Positions 32,674-42,957 of a stretch of DNA of 64,000 nt are shown in pieces. Location: positions 1 through 64,000 of the forward strand of contig NZ_QVTD01000003.1 in NCBI RefSeq assembly GCF_003429105.1, written 5' to 3'. This DNA is from Peribacillus glennii. Lineage in GTDB: Bacteria; Bacillota; Bacilli; Bacillales; DSM-1321. Under the pieces are notes generated by a model, which searched no databases, was not told the DNA's origin, and worked only from the letters and a program-made list of their open reading frames with translations. Positions within the stretch are counted from its first letter, which is position 1. Each line of letters begins with the position of its first letter. The position numbers and the translations under genes are program-made.

Positions 32674-34230
32674 TTATTTCACATGGGAAACGTCTCTTAA
32701 AACCCGCTTGAGAATTTTGCCTGACGGATTTCTTGGAAGTTCATGAAGAAACTCTACAAATTTAGGTTTTTTATATGAGGCTATTTGTTCCTTGCAATGT
32801 TGAATAATTTCTTCCTCCGTGAGGACCTTACCCTTCTTAAGGACTACGTAAGCCTTCACACTTTCCCCCCATTCTTGGTCTGGCACGCCAATGACAGCGG
32901 CTTCAAGAATGTCACCGTGTTTATAGAGAGCAGCTTCCACTTCTGCAGGATAGATGTTTTCCCCGCCGCTTATAATCATGTCCTTTTTGCGATCCACTAC
33001 ATAAATAAACCCTTCATCATCCATGCGAACTAAATCGCCGCTGTGAAACCAACCGCCTTTAAATGACTCTTTTGTTGCATCTGGATTTTTGTAGTATCCT
33101 TTCATTAGGGTTGGTCCACGGTAAACAATTTCTCCAATTTCACCTATTGGGACATCGTTCATGTTATCATCTACCACCCTTACTTCTACATTTAAAACAG
33201 GTTTTCCTACCGAGTTTGTTTTCCTCAAGGAATCTTGAGGTAATAAGCAAGTAGTTGTCGGGCTCATTTCGGTTTGGCCAAATGCATCAAAGATACCTGC
33301 GTTAGGAAAATATTGCATGATTTTTTCTTTTATTTCGATTGGGCAAATGGCAGCCCCTGTTGAACAACGTACAACGGATGTAAGATCATAATCATCGATA
33401 TGAGGGACTTGCATGACAATGTTCCACATAGCCGGAACCAGGAAAAGACCATCTATTTTTTCCTTATGAATGGTATTTAATACTTTGACCGGGTTAAATT
33501 CATGATGAATGAATGTGGTGCCGCCTACCGTACAAGTGATAAGGATATTTCCTATTCCGGCTATATGAAATAGTGGGGTTACGACCAATTGTTTATTGCC
33601 CCTATCAATTTTAGAATCCACTACACTATTCAACGCACTCATCAGCAGGTTTTTGTGGGACAAAACTGCGCCCTTAGGATATCCTGTAGTACCAGATGTA
33701 TAACAAATCATGCAATCATCGTCGTCGCTTACATGTTCATGTATTGATCTGTAAGTGGTTTCAGTTTGAAAGATTGATCCGTAGGCAATCATGTTCTTCA
33801 ATTTGGGTTTTCCAATTACAACAATTTGTTCTATGGAGGAAAGCTTAGGAAGGATTGATTGAATTACATCTTCGTACTCTTCCTCAATAAATAGAATTTT
33901 AGTATCCGAATTGTTGATTATATAGACAAATTCTTCAGGTACCAGGCGAAAATTAATAGGCACGCTTACCCCTCCGGATAACGCAATGCCAAATATTATT
34001 TCAACAAATGCTAAATTATTTTTTGAAATGATTCCCACTTTTTCTCCAATTCGGGTTCCTTTTTCTTGAAGCCATCCAGCCAGATGAAGGGTGTTTTTTT
34101 CAAGTTCCTGATAAGTAATTCTTTCCTCTTCATAAACAAAAGCCAAAAGATCTGGTGCTTTATGTGCTGATCTCCTTATCAATTCTCCCATTAATAATTG
34201 ACGTGACATATGGATAGAAGACGTAGTCAA
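32674..34230 (-). CDS. Acyl-CoA synthetase (AMP-binding)
   Basis: About 518 residues with the adenylate-forming motifs: P-loop CYTSGTTGYPKGAVLSH, A5 AFGQTEMSP, A7 GGWFHSGDLVRMD, A8 VDRKKDMIISGGENIYPAE and the C-terminal lysine motif PRNPSGKILKR. It activates a fatty or other carboxylic acid to the acyl-CoA with ATP. A TTG at 34230 behind AAAGGAG is preferred over a GTG that overlaps that site; an ATG 7 residues further is possible. Chain length cannot be told. A second, distinct synthetase lies 1.5 kb upstream. Confidence 0.92.
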   Translation of the reverse strand: MTTSSIHMSRQLLMGELIRRSAHKAPDLLAFVYEEERITYQELEKNTLHLAGWLQEKGTRIGEKVGIISKNNLAFVEIIFGIALSGGVSVPINFRLVPEEFVYIINNSDTKILFIEEEYEDVIQSILPKLSSIEQIVVIGKPKLKNMIAYGSIFQTETTYRSIHEHVSDDDDCMICYTSGTTGYPKGAVLSHKNLLMSALNSVVDSKIDRGNKQLVVTPLFHIAGIGNILITCTVGGTTFIHHEFNPVKVLNTIHKEKIDGLFLVPAMWNIVMQVPHIDDYDLTSVVRCSTGAAICPIEIKEKIMQYFPNAGIFDAFGQTEMSPTTTCLLPQDSLRKTNSVGKPVLNVEVRVVDDNMNDVPIGEIGEIVYRGPTLMKGYYKNPDATKESFKGGWFHSGDLVRMDDEGFIYVVDRKKDMIISGGENIYPAEVEAALYKHGDILEAAVIGVPDQEWGESVKAYVVLKKGKVLTEEEIIQHCKEQIASYKKPKFVEFLHELPRNPSGKILKRVLRDVSHVK

Positions 34231-34239
34231 TACGTTCAC

Positions 34240-34578
34240 TCCTTTAATCTTTATATAGCATCTGGATACTATTCATATTAAGATTAAACTTTGGGGACGA
34301 TCAGAGTTTATACACTGAAGATAGAGGTGCATGCAGATAAATTTTCAGTCTAAAAAAAGACATTGGAACCCTTTATTAGGAAATTGAGAGTAGTAGATTG
34401 TAAGGTGTAGAATGGTACAAAATAAAGAGTGTATCCATTAATTTAGATTTAATTGTTGTTCATACATTAGTGGAGTCAGTTCACTACTGGGTGTTTTTGC
34501 GGAGCTCAATTATGCTGAATTAAGATTGAGTAACAGGAGCAACACCGTAGAACGAACAGCTCCTGCTCTATAGTTGCG
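34240..34578. other. Intergenic stretch, nothing recognised
   Basis: AT-rich sequence between the acyl-CoA dehydrogenase and the synthetase. No ORF, clear terminator or repeat; it probably holds the promoter of the synthetase gene. Confidence 0.5.
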
Positions 34579-35721
34579 TTATAATCCAATATTCTTTGCA
34601 ATGATGGTTTTCATGATTTCATTGGTACCCGCATAAATGGAGCCTACGGCGACATCCCTGTACCTCCTGGCAATCTCGTATTCTTCCATATAGCCATATC
34701 CACCATGAAGCTGCATACATTCACTGGCGACACTCTTGGCCAAATCAGTGAGCCACCATTTTGCCATCGAAACTTCATTAACGACATTCTTTTTCGCCAT
34801 ATGGTCCATTATTAATTGATCTACGAACGTTTCACCGATTTTGATTTTCGTAGCCATTTCGGCAATCTTAAATTGGGTATTCTGAAATTTACTGATCGGT
34901 CTTCCAAAGGCAGTACGCTGTTTTACATAATCAACGGTTATATCCAACATATGCCTACTGGCTGTAATACTCCCTATTGAAAGCATGAGGCGCTCTTGCT
35001 GAAGCTTTTGCATCAGGTAGTAGAACCCTTTTCCTTCCTCACCAATTAAATTTTCTTTCGGGATGACTGCATCTTCAAAAATCAGTTCAGAAGTATCATT
35101 TGCATGTTGTCCCAATTTCCGAAGCTTCTTTCCTTTTCTAAACCCAGGTGTTCCTTCTTCCACAACGATTAAACTGATACCAGTGTGTTTTGGAGTGGCA
35201 TTTGGATCTGTCACACATACAACGATCACAAAATTGGCAGAATAACCGTTTGTAATAAAGGTCTTTTCTCCATTTAGAATGTAATGGTCCCCGTCTTTAT
35301 GGGCGGTTGTTTGCACTCCAGCCAAATCAGAGCCGGTTCCCGGTTCAGTCATCGCAATGGCTGAAATCATATCCCCGCTAACAGCTTTAGGAAGCCACCT
35401 TTGCTTTTGCTCCTCGGAGCCAAATGCATCGATATATGGGATGACAATATCATTATGAAGGCCTATGCCTACTCCCGACCCTACTTTATCCAATTCTTGT
35501 GCGATGATAATTGAATAACCAAAATCAGCATTAGAGCCGCCATATTTTTCATCAATCCATGGACATAAAAACCCTTGTTCCCCAGCTTTTTTCCAAAATG
35601 ATTTAGGTACTTGCTTCTGTTCTTCCCACTGTTCAAAATAAGGATAAGCTTCAATCTCCAAAAACTTTCTAAAAGCTTTTCTGAAAATTTCATGCTCCTC
35701 AGAAAAATATGGTTTATTCAT
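34579..35721 (-). CDS. Acyl-CoA dehydrogenase
   Basis: 380 residues with the family signatures AMTEPGTGSDLAGVQT (FAD and substrate binding) and QLHGGYGYMEEYEIARRYRD near the C-terminus, followed by GSIYAGTNEIMKTIIAK. The catalytic glutamate of medium/short-chain enzymes lies at about position 370 (YAGTNEI). It introduces the trans-2 double bond with electrons going to ETF. CAAAGGAG precedes the ATG; the gene follows the next synthetase by 47 bp in one operon. Confidence 0.93.
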   Translation of the reverse strand: MNKPYFSEEHEIFRKAFRKFLEIEAYPYFEQWEEQKQVPKSFWKKAGEQGFLCPWIDEKYGGSNADFGYSIIIAQELDKVGSGVGIGLHNDIVIPYIDAFGSEEQKQRWLPKAVSGDMISAIAMTEPGTGSDLAGVQTTAHKDGDHYILNGEKTFITNGYSANFVIVVCVTDPNATPKHTGISLIVVEEGTPGFRKGKKLRKLGQHANDTSELIFEDAVIPKENLIGEEGKGFYYLMQKLQQERLMLSIGSITASRHMLDITVDYVKQRTAFGRPISKFQNTQFKIAEMATKIKIGETFVDQLIMDHMAKKNVVNEVSMAKWWLTDLAKSVASECMQLHGGYGYMEEYEIARRYRDVAVGSIYAGTNEIMKTIIAKNIGL

Positions 35722-35768
35722 TATGAAAGCTCCTTTGTATTTTCATTTCTTATTACTATTCTTGTATC

Positions 35769-37259
35769 CTATCTATTTTTCAATGGCGTTTTTAGGATCT
35801 TTCCTGTTGTTGTTTTTGGAAGCTCCTCCATAAAGTATATTTTTCTTGGGACCTTGTAATGTGCCAGTTTCTCTTTACAGTAGGTAATAATGTCGTCTGG
35901 TGTTTTTTCTTGTTTCACGACTACATAAGCAGCTATTTCCTCACCAAATGTCGGGTCTGATTCACCCACCACTGCACACTCTACTACATCTGGATGACCG
36001 TAAAGTACTTCCTCAACTTCCCGTGGATACACATTGTATCCGCCGCGTATAATCATATCTTTTTTGCGGTCAACGATATATAGAAGGCCGCGTTCATCTT
36101 GTTTGCCAAGATCTCCAGTATAGATCCATCCATCCTTAATCGTTTCTCTTGTTTCTTGTTTCTTTTTGTAGTAACCTTTCATCGCATTCGGCCCTTTGAA
36201 AATGATTTCCCCAACCTCGCCAGCTGGTACCTCTTTTCCATTTGGATCAATAACTTTTAATTCTATGCCAGGCAGCGGGTAACCGACCGATCCGTGAACC
36301 CTTTCGGAATTTGGCGGGAAACAGCTGATCATAACAGTGCTTTCTGTTTGGCCGTAGCCCTCACCAATATCTACGCCCATTGCCTTATTGACTTTTTCCA
36401 GTATTTCTACAGGCAGGGATGCACCGCCACACCCAGCGACTCTTAACTGGGAGAAGTCTAATTCATTGATTTGCGGGAGGTTCACAAACATGGTATACAT
36501 CGTAGGAACACCTAGGAAAATCGTAATTTCCTCTTTCGCAATTCGATCTAGAATAATATTTGGGATAAATCGCTCTTCTAAGTATATGGTTGAGCCTGTT
36601 ATTACACTGTTAAGTAATCCTTGCAGCTTTGCATAGGCATGGAATAGTGGGAGAACTACCAGAACCCTATCCTCACTGGAAAGCTCTAACATGTTTACAC
36701 TTGTTTGCGTCATCCACTCCAAGTTGCCATGTGTAATTAAGGCACCTTTTGGCTTGCCTGTGGTTCCAGATGTGTAAATAATCTGGGCATAATCATCTTT
36801 ATTTTTCTGTTCGATAAAGTAATCTTCAGCATCACCGCTGACATCATGCCAGGAAACGTACGGGGCAGCATCCTGCAACGAAAAAATCATATTTACTGAA
36901 GAAAAGCCCTTCTCCGCTTTTTGTACCTCAGTTAATCCGATCTCATCAACAATTAATGCGACTGCTTCCGAATCATTTAGAATATGAGTAATTTCATTTT
37001 CTTTAAATGTTGGGTTGATTGGAACCACAATGGCACCAACTGATAACAAAGCAAAGTAGGTGACAATGTATTCTGGCTTATTTCCCATCATTAGTCCCAC
37101 GTGGTAATTGTTTTGAATACCGTATTGTCTAAACCCAACTGCTTTTTGTTTTACTTTTGTTGCAAGCTCCTGATAAGAAATTCTTTGTTCCTTAAAAACA
37201 ATCACAGGATGATTCGGTCTAGCTTGAGCCGAGTTTAACAATAACTGAGAAATATTCAT
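35769..37259 (-). CDS. Long-chain fatty-acid-CoA ligase
   Basis: 496 residues with YTSGTTGKPKGALITH, GYGQTESTVM, GWIYTGDLGKQDE, VDRKKDMIIRGGYNVYPREVEE and PKTTTGKILK: a complete adenylate-forming enzyme of the LcfB type. It makes fatty acyl-CoA as the first step of beta-oxidation. AGGAGG precedes the ATG. It is first in an operon with the acyl-CoA dehydrogenase. Confidence 0.92.
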   Translation of the reverse strand: MNISQLLLNSAQARPNHPVIVFKEQRISYQELATKVKQKAVGFRQYGIQNNYHVGLMMGNKPEYIVTYFALLSVGAIVVPINPTFKENEITHILNDSEAVALIVDEIGLTEVQKAEKGFSSVNMIFSLQDAAPYVSWHDVSGDAEDYFIEQKNKDDYAQIIYTSGTTGKPKGALITHGNLEWMTQTSVNMLELSSEDRVLVVLPLFHAYAKLQGLLNSVITGSTIYLEERFIPNIILDRIAKEEITIFLGVPTMYTMFVNLPQINELDFSQLRVAGCGGASLPVEILEKVNKAMGVDIGEGYGQTESTVMISCFPPNSERVHGSVGYPLPGIELKVIDPNGKEVPAGEVGEIIFKGPNAMKGYYKKKQETRETIKDGWIYTGDLGKQDERGLLYIVDRKKDMIIRGGYNVYPREVEEVLYGHPDVVECAVVGESDPTFGEEIAAYVVVKQEKTPDDIITYCKEKLAHYKVPRKIYFMEELPKTTTGKILKTPLKNR

Positions 37260-37485
37260 TGTTTTCCTCCTTATGATTTGGTTTTTTAAAGATTTTCTTT
37301 CCTCATTTAATCAGGCATTTACTTTCGATGACTTTCCATTTTTGAGGTATTTGATAACAAGGGATCTCGCTCGGTTTTAAGCGCTTACATTCATCCGTAT
37401 GCCATAAAGATAAGGATATGTAATCGCATAGGATGCCAAAGATACAAGACATATCGATGATAATTGAAAATGTGTGAAATAAAAT

Positions 37486-38274
37486 TTAATTACCACTCCA
37501 ATTTGGCTTCCGTTTTTCCGCAAATGCACGGGGTCCTTCCTTTGCATCCTCACTGCCAAATACTTCTGCGGTGTATTGGTCATTGAACGTCCATGCTTCT
37601 GGCGGGAAACTGATCGTTGAATCTAAACCATGGTAAACGATTTCCTTACTGGCTTTAACAGCCAGTGGAGCATTTTCAGTGATTTCTTCTGCCAGTTTGA
37701 TCGCTGCCTCAAGAACTTGGCCGTGAGGAACGACCTCATTCACTAATCCCCACTGTTTTGCCTCTTCTGCGGAGATACTTTTACCAGTCAGGATTGCATG
37801 CATAGCTACTTTAAGAGGAATTTGTCTTGGCAAACGCAATAGTCCCCCAGCAGCTGCGATAAGCCCCCGCTTTACCTCGGGTAAACCAAAGGATGCTTTT
37901 TCGGATGCAACAATTAAATCACAGGCTAACGCAATTTCTGATCCGCCACCAAGAGCAAAACCATTTACAGCTGCGATAATTGGTTTAGAGATGTGATTTT
38001 TTACAATTCCGGAAAAGCCCCATTCCTTCATCTCTTCAGTTGTTTTGATTCCGCCAGCGGCTATTTCTTTCAAATCAGCCCCCGCTGAGAACGCCTTTTC
38101 ACCAGAACCGGTTAATATGGCCACCCAAAGATTTGGATCCCCATCAAATTCCTTTAGGGCAGTTCCCGTCTCCAACCATAACTGGCTATTGACTGAGTTC
38201 ATTGCCTCGGGTCTATTAAAGGTAATAATGGCAATTTTGTCTCTTTTTTCAAATGTAATTGCTTTGTAATTCAT
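37486..38274 (-). CDS. Enoyl-CoA hydratase/isomerase
   Basis: 262 residues of crotonase fold: FNRPEAMNSVN, oxyanion-hole stretch AFSAGADLKEIAAGG, and NGFALGGGSEIALACDLIVASE with PEVKRGLIAAAGG carrying the second catalytic glutamate. It hydrates trans-2-enoyl-CoA to 3-hydroxyacyl-CoA, between the dehydrogenase and the SDR of this cluster. GGAGG precedes the ATG. It stands 227 bp upstream of the ligase operon. Confidence 0.92.
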   Translation of the reverse strand: MNYKAITFEKRDKIAIITFNRPEAMNSVNSQLWLETGTALKEFDGDPNLWVAILTGSGEKAFSAGADLKEIAAGGIKTTEEMKEWGFSGIVKNHISKPIIAAVNGFALGGGSEIALACDLIVASEKASFGLPEVKRGLIAAAGGLLRLPRQIPLKVAMHAILTGKSISAEEAKQWGLVNEVVPHGQVLEAAIKLAEEITENAPLAVKASKEIVYHGLDSTISFPPEAWTFNDQYTAEVFGSEDAKEGPRAFAEKRKPNWSGN

Positions 38275-38661
38275 GAAATTCCTCCATTATAAATGATGTG
38301 TTGATCAAAACATGCATAATCAATCTATAGGATTGGAAAGACTTATTGTCATCCAATACTCAAATTCTTTGGCTGTAAAAGGAATAGTTATTACTAAAAT
38401 ACAATCTATTTCCGTTTAATTTCAGGGAAATAATAGTTTTTTACCCTTTAACGTCATTGGACGATGCTATGAGTAACGTCCAGGTTTATTGTTAACTTGG
38501 CAGAATATTCAGTATATGAAAATTATAAGATGCCTCTTAAGAACTTACAACTTACAATAATTTATATACTGTTCGTTATTATACATATATATAGCATTTT
38601 GTAAAAAAACTGCCCTTTTTTTAACCAACGGGATAAATAGGGGGAAACTGGATCCGTCCGT
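38275..38661. other. Regulatory gap between hydratase and TetR gene
   Basis: The two genes have the same orientation, and this gap holds the hydratase promoter. It is AT-rich with no clear terminator; I could not identify a convincing palindromic TetR operator by eye. Confidence 0.4.
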
Positions 38662-39867
38662 TTAATTTTCTTTAAAAATTTCTCTATCATTCGAATTATG
38701 GTTCAGGATTAATATTACCTGTTCTGACATATATGCAGGAGGCAGTTTCATTCCACATCTCACCCAGTAAGAAACCGTCCCGATAATGGAAAATGTGATG
38801 CAGTCGATCAAGATTTCAAGGTTTGTACATTCTGGGCCCAATCCATGCATACATGAATGTAATTTCTTTTGAAAAAACATTCCCAATTGACATCTTAATT
38901 TCGCTAAAAATCCGGGGACAGTCCGGCCAGAAAACATAACTTTAAAGAAAACTTCTTGTTTTGCTACATAGTAAAAGATTTGTTCAATTGCTTGAAACTT
39001 ATTATCACCTTGTTGTGTACGATCTTTGGGTAAAGGCGTGTTCATGAAGTGCAGCAAATCTAGGATTTTTTCATCCATCAATTCAGAAGCTAACTCCATT
39101 TTATTTTTATAATGGGCATAAAAAGTAGCTCGGTTGTAGTTCGCTTTGTTGCAAATGTCCGTTATCGTTATAGCTTCATAACCTTTTTCATTAATTAATA
39201 AAAGCAGCGCATCCTGTAAATTCTGCCTTGACCTTTGTACTCTGCGATCTTCTGTACGTAAAACCTGTGCTTTGGGCTGGTTTAAGAGATTAATAAATAA
39301 CATATTTGGTGGGTTTATGTTTTGGAGGTTGATAAATTGTTGAGCCAAATAAGCCGGTGAATCTTTCATTTCTGTTTTAATCCAGTAAGATATGAGCCCT
39401 ATCGTAGCAGATGTTACATACTTTCGATATATCTCGAGATCAATGATTTTCTTGTCAGATAGAAGAAAATGCTTATAGGTTTCTTCAATACAACTGATAA
39501 ATAGCGGGATAAAACCTGGTATTCTTCTTTCACTAAGCATCGTTTTGAAGAAAAGTGAATGGTCATGAATATATGTGAGCATCGCCATCAAAATCGATTG
39601 CTCTTTTTGGTTGCCATGGATTCCTCCCTTTTTCGGTATACCAATCACCGATTCTTGAAAACCTTTTAATGTATTGTCAATGACATCCTCTAATAATTCA
39701 TATTTATCATGGTAATGGCTATAAAAAGTTACACGGTTCACTTCAGCGTGCTTTGAGATTTTGGTCAATGTTATATCTTCGAATTTATGATAACGGAGCA
39801 GGGAAAGAAGGGCATTTCTCAAACGGGATCTTGTTTTAATTTTCCGTTGATCTATTTTCAAAGCCAT
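38662..39867 (-). CDS. Tandem TetR regulator (two complete units in one chain)
   Basis: 401 residues, twice the usual TetR length. The first HTH is at about 14-58 (LSLLRYHKFEDITLTKISKH, NRVTFYSHYHDKYELL) and a second at about 205-250 (LLLINEKGYEAITITDICNK, NRATFYAHYKNKMELA). Each is followed by a similar ligand-domain half (FFKTMLSERRIPGFIP and FFKVMFSGRTVPGFLA; ATIGLISYWIKTEMKDSPAYL and SIIGTVSYWVRCGMKLPPAYM). It is an internal duplication. By position it probably controls the acyl-CoA genes downstream, with acyl-CoA as likely effector. GAGGTG precedes the ATG. Confidence 0.88.
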   Translation of the reverse strand: MALKIDQRKIKTRSRLRNALLSLLRYHKFEDITLTKISKHAEVNRVTFYSHYHDKYELLEDVIDNTLKGFQESVIGIPKKGGIHGNQKEQSILMAMLTYIHDHSLFFKTMLSERRIPGFIPLFISCIEETYKHFLLSDKKIIDLEIYRKYVTSATIGLISYWIKTEMKDSPAYLAQQFINLQNINPPNMLFINLLNQPKAQVLRTEDRRVQRSRQNLQDALLLLINEKGYEAITITDICNKANYNRATFYAHYKNKMELASELMDEKILDLLHFMNTPLPKDRTQQGDNKFQAIEQIFYYVAKQEVFFKVMFSGRTVPGFLAKLRCQLGMFFQKKLHSCMHGLGPECTNLEILIDCITFSIIGTVSYWVRCGMKLPPAYMSEQVILILNHNSNDREIFKEN

Positions 39868-40355
39868 TCGAACACCTCATTTCGGGAGCTTACATTTACT
39901 TCTTAACCAAACCAGATATCACTTTGTTACTTAATAATTGTGTTCGTATATACGTTAGTGATGAATTATTCTGTACATTATGATCCATGCCTTTCTTAGT
40001 AAGTAAGCAATGGCCATTCGCATGTCGCTTTTCATGGAAAATGGTTTTATGTTACAAGATGTTTGATTATTTGAAAATTTTCGGGGGATATTCATGATAA
40101 AAAGAAGTACGATGCAGTAGAAAAAAAGATTTATAGCTATAATCCATATACCAATTGAAGAAGTTCGGTTTTTGAACATTATAGATTCATCTTATACGCT
40201 GAATTTGGGCAGGAGCCACCTATATTCCATTGTAACGGATTTTTATAAACCAACACACTACTTTTTTAAAATTAGTTCAATTAGTGAAAAAGATATAAGT
40301 TTTCTTTCCTTCCATTAAAAAAGTGCCATTCATATTTAGAACGACACTAAATGGA
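39868..40355. other. Gap upstream of the TetR gene
   Basis: No gene is supported; a 74-codon minus-strand frame with one hydrophobic stretch has no ribosome-binding site. It should contain the TetR promoter. Confidence 0.4.
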
Positions 40356-40667
40356 TCATACTTCCCTTTTCATGGAATCCTTATTGCTTGTGGCTGCATC
40401 TACCATAAGGAAAATAGCAGTTATGATATGAAGTATCATCCCGACAACCGGAATCCATGCGATACAAGACGTTACTATGCCCAGAATGCTTCCGTGCTTT
40501 TTTTCATTGTTTCGTGCGCAAAATACTAAAGTTATGATATGTAAAATTAACATTGCTATTAATGGTGTCCAAGCCATTCCGATAACGATCGTTCCACCTA
40601 ACACAGGAATGCCTAAAATTGCTTCCAGGCCACCTGTAACCCATTTCAAAATAGTTACTACATTCAT
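40356..40667 (-). CDS. Small four-span membrane protein
   Basis: A strong GGGAGGGGGAG precedes the ATG at 40667. The 103-residue product has about three to four spans (LGGTIVIGMAWTPLIAMLI; GILGIVTSCIAWIPVVGMI; HIITAIFLMVDAATS). Similar small membrane proteins of unknown role are common in Bacillus. It is monocistronic. The gap from 40743 to 41110 holds nothing I can support. Confidence 0.72.
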   Translation of the reverse strand: MNVVTILKWVTGGLEAILGIPVLGGTIVIGMAWTPLIAMLILHIITLVFCARNNEKKHGSILGIVTSCIAWIPVVGMILHIITAIFLMVDAATSNKDSMKREV

Positions 40668-41110
40668 TTTGTCTCCCCCTCCCTTTTCCAGGATTATTAT
40701 TCTATAACTATCCAGTGATTTTTTGTCGTCAGACCCATCCATACCGCTTGCTGTTTTAACTATATACTATACGTTTAAATCAAAGTATATTCCAATCTTT
40801 CTTAATCTATTATTTTGAGTTTTAGTAACTTAAATGGGTGCTCTGCCTTTTTCCCTGATTCATCCCTCAACGTTGTTGTAAGCTCAAACAAATCATTAGG
40901 AGCATTTGACATAATGAACGGAATTGAACAGGAATTGATCAAACAAAACTAAAGAAAAAAGCACAGCTCCTGCTAAATAGAGAAAATGGTGTCTAACCAA
41001 TAAAATGCCCCAATGATTGTCACTGTCCCCCATTCCGTACTCAAAGTGGTGCGCGTTTTTTGGGGAAGTTTAATGCCCACATTGGGGATTTAGACCGTCT
41101 GGATAATCCG

Positions 41111-41686
41111 TCATAACTTATCCAATATATTTTCATTATCAGCTTCTTTATCAAAGGTCAGAACCTCATTCACCGGCTGATATGATTCGCCATAGAATTC
41201 CTGATCCTTATAGGTATGAATCATCTCGTATGTTTTTTTCATGGCATCGTAAATCATTTTTTCTGATTCTTCATTCGGCGCCCAAAACAGGATTTCCATT
41301 TTATTATTTTCTTGCGTTGCCAGCGATTTTCGCTTATAACCGATGGAAGCGGCATGCTGAAATCCCTCGCGTTTATAAAAATGCAGCCTTTTTTCTGAAT
41401 CGCTGTCTTCGTAATTCACTGGTTCTACCTCAAGTATGATCGGCTTCCCCTTTCGTTTCAATTTTTCTATTAATTTATGGCCAAGGCCCTGTCCTCGGGC
41501 ATTTTTTGAAACAAATAGATAATCCACAAACACAAAATTGTCTAATTCAACATACAGTAACACATGATTAGGGCTTTCATCTTTTTGATAAATATCTGAC
41601 CGTTCTTGTAGTAAGGATTCCATATGTTCCCTTGATTTCATCTCTTCAACTGGAAAGTACTGATTTAACTTTTCGTACCAATGCAT
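41111..41686 (-). CDS. GNAT N-acetyltransferase
   Basis: AAAGGAG lies 7 bases before the ATG at 41686 (MHWYEKLNQYFP), so the longer upstream frame is rejected. The acetyl-CoA loop is VDYLFVSKNARGQGLGHKLIEKL, followed by PIILEVEPVN and HFYKREGF. The 191-residue protein is conserved-looking; its C-terminal 60 residues extend beyond the GNAT core. Substrate unknown. Confidence 0.82.
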   Translation of the reverse strand: MHWYEKLNQYFPVEEMKSREHMESLLQERSDIYQKDESPNHVLLYVELDNFVFVDYLFVSKNARGQGLGHKLIEKLKRKGKPIILEVEPVNYEDSDSEKRLHFYKREGFQHAASIGYKRKSLATQENNKMEILFWAPNEESEKMIYDAMKKTYEMIHTYKDQEFYGESYQPVNEVLTFDKEADNENILDKL

Positions 41687-41916
41687 GAGCGTGCTCCTTT
41701 TATAAATTCTCCTGTCCCCTCTCGCATTAAGCCAATAGGAGATTCTTGACGGGAATGTATTTTTTGAATTTCGATATTTCATACCCTTTAAATTTTCCCT
41801 ATCAAATTCATTTCATGCCATTTCCAACTGATATTTTATTAAATTTACATCTTCTATAACGAGATTTACCATATTTTTTTATTTTTTTGGTTACCTTATT
41901 TGTAGGAGGTGAGAAA

Positions 41917-42126
41917 ATGGACCGTAATACTGATAAGGTGGAAGAAAAGTTCAATGTTGAACTTGGAGGGATGGGCATGTACGGAACGACTTCCAATGAA
42001 CCATTTGCCGGTTACGAAGCAACCAGGGATATTGAAAATGCGGGAAGGCTGGATAAAGGCTTTAAAAAAGAAGAAGGACATAGGGGCGCTACCTCTTCTT
42101 TGAAGGGAAAACACCAGAGGGACTAA
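41917..42126 (+). CDS. Small hydrophilic protein, unknown
   Basis: AGGAGGTG precedes the ATG at 41917. The 69-residue protein is charged and Gly-rich (VEEKFNVELGGMGMYGTTS; GATSSLKGKHQRD), with no cysteine or membrane span. The composition is like small stress or spore proteins, but no family is recognised. Confidence 0.65.
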   Translation: MDRNTDKVEEKFNVELGGMGMYGTTSNEPFAGYEATRDIENAGRLDKGFKKEEGHRGATSSLKGKHQRD

Positions 42127-42957
42127 TAAAACTTTTTTGCGTGTTCTATTATGTAAGCTCGTTGGAATTGGATGAATTTTCGGCACTTCCAGGAAGAAAC
42201 AACATAAGGCTGTCGTAAATAAAAAACTGCTAATTTGCGGCTTTTTCTGCTTTTATTGGGTCTTTATATGAAATTGTCCCAGATTATCGGCTAATAAAAT
42301 TATGCAGCTTATCCATTGAGATTATATTCTGATTACAATTTTGGCTGTGCCGGCGACTGTAATTTCCTCTCTTAATAAAAGCATCTTTTGCCGCCCCTTT
42401 AATTACAGAATTAACGCATTATTATAGATTACACAGATACCTTTTTTATATTCACAAGATAATGCCCTCTGTATTCCCATTAGTGTATCACCACTGGCTG
42501 CTATGGTAATTTTTTATTTGTGCCCTTCATCATTTCAGGCTAAAATAGGTGATTTGGTTTTAGTAATGAAAGAATTTTTTGCATGTACTGCTTCTATAAG
42601 ATTTTCAGGTAAAACCGTGGATGCTTTGACATTTTCTTTTCCGCTAGCCCTTTTGTCTTTTTTAGGAATAAAAATAAGGGGCAAAGCCAAATATTAGAAA
42701 AGAGTCAAACGGCTTTGATGAAAGGTATACCCGAAACAAGAATTCGCCTTTCCAATATCCGGCTTTGCAGGAGTGGCTGCAGACTTTGGCGTAATACTAT
42801 TTGCCAATTTTCCATGTCATTATGCACTCTGTTTCCATTTTTTGTTGCCATTCCATCATTTTGTGGGGCTCTTGTGCAAAATAAAAGAAATCCTTTTTTG
42901 GTTCAAATAGCACAGTTGAGCAGGCGTTGTTATTTTTACTATATCCTAAGACTGTGA
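42127..42957. other. Long non-coding stretch with coding remnants
   Basis: 830 bp without an intact gene. A short frame near 42741-42840 reads FAFPISGFAGVAADFGVILF, which looks like part of a membrane transporter, and other hydrophobic pieces occur near 42510-42690. A decayed transporter gene is likely; it cannot be identified. Confidence 0.4.

Noticed and set aside
39955..40179. Minus-strand 74-codon frame upstream of the TetR gene
   Set aside because: No ribosome-binding site and no conservation-like features beyond one hydrophobic stretch.
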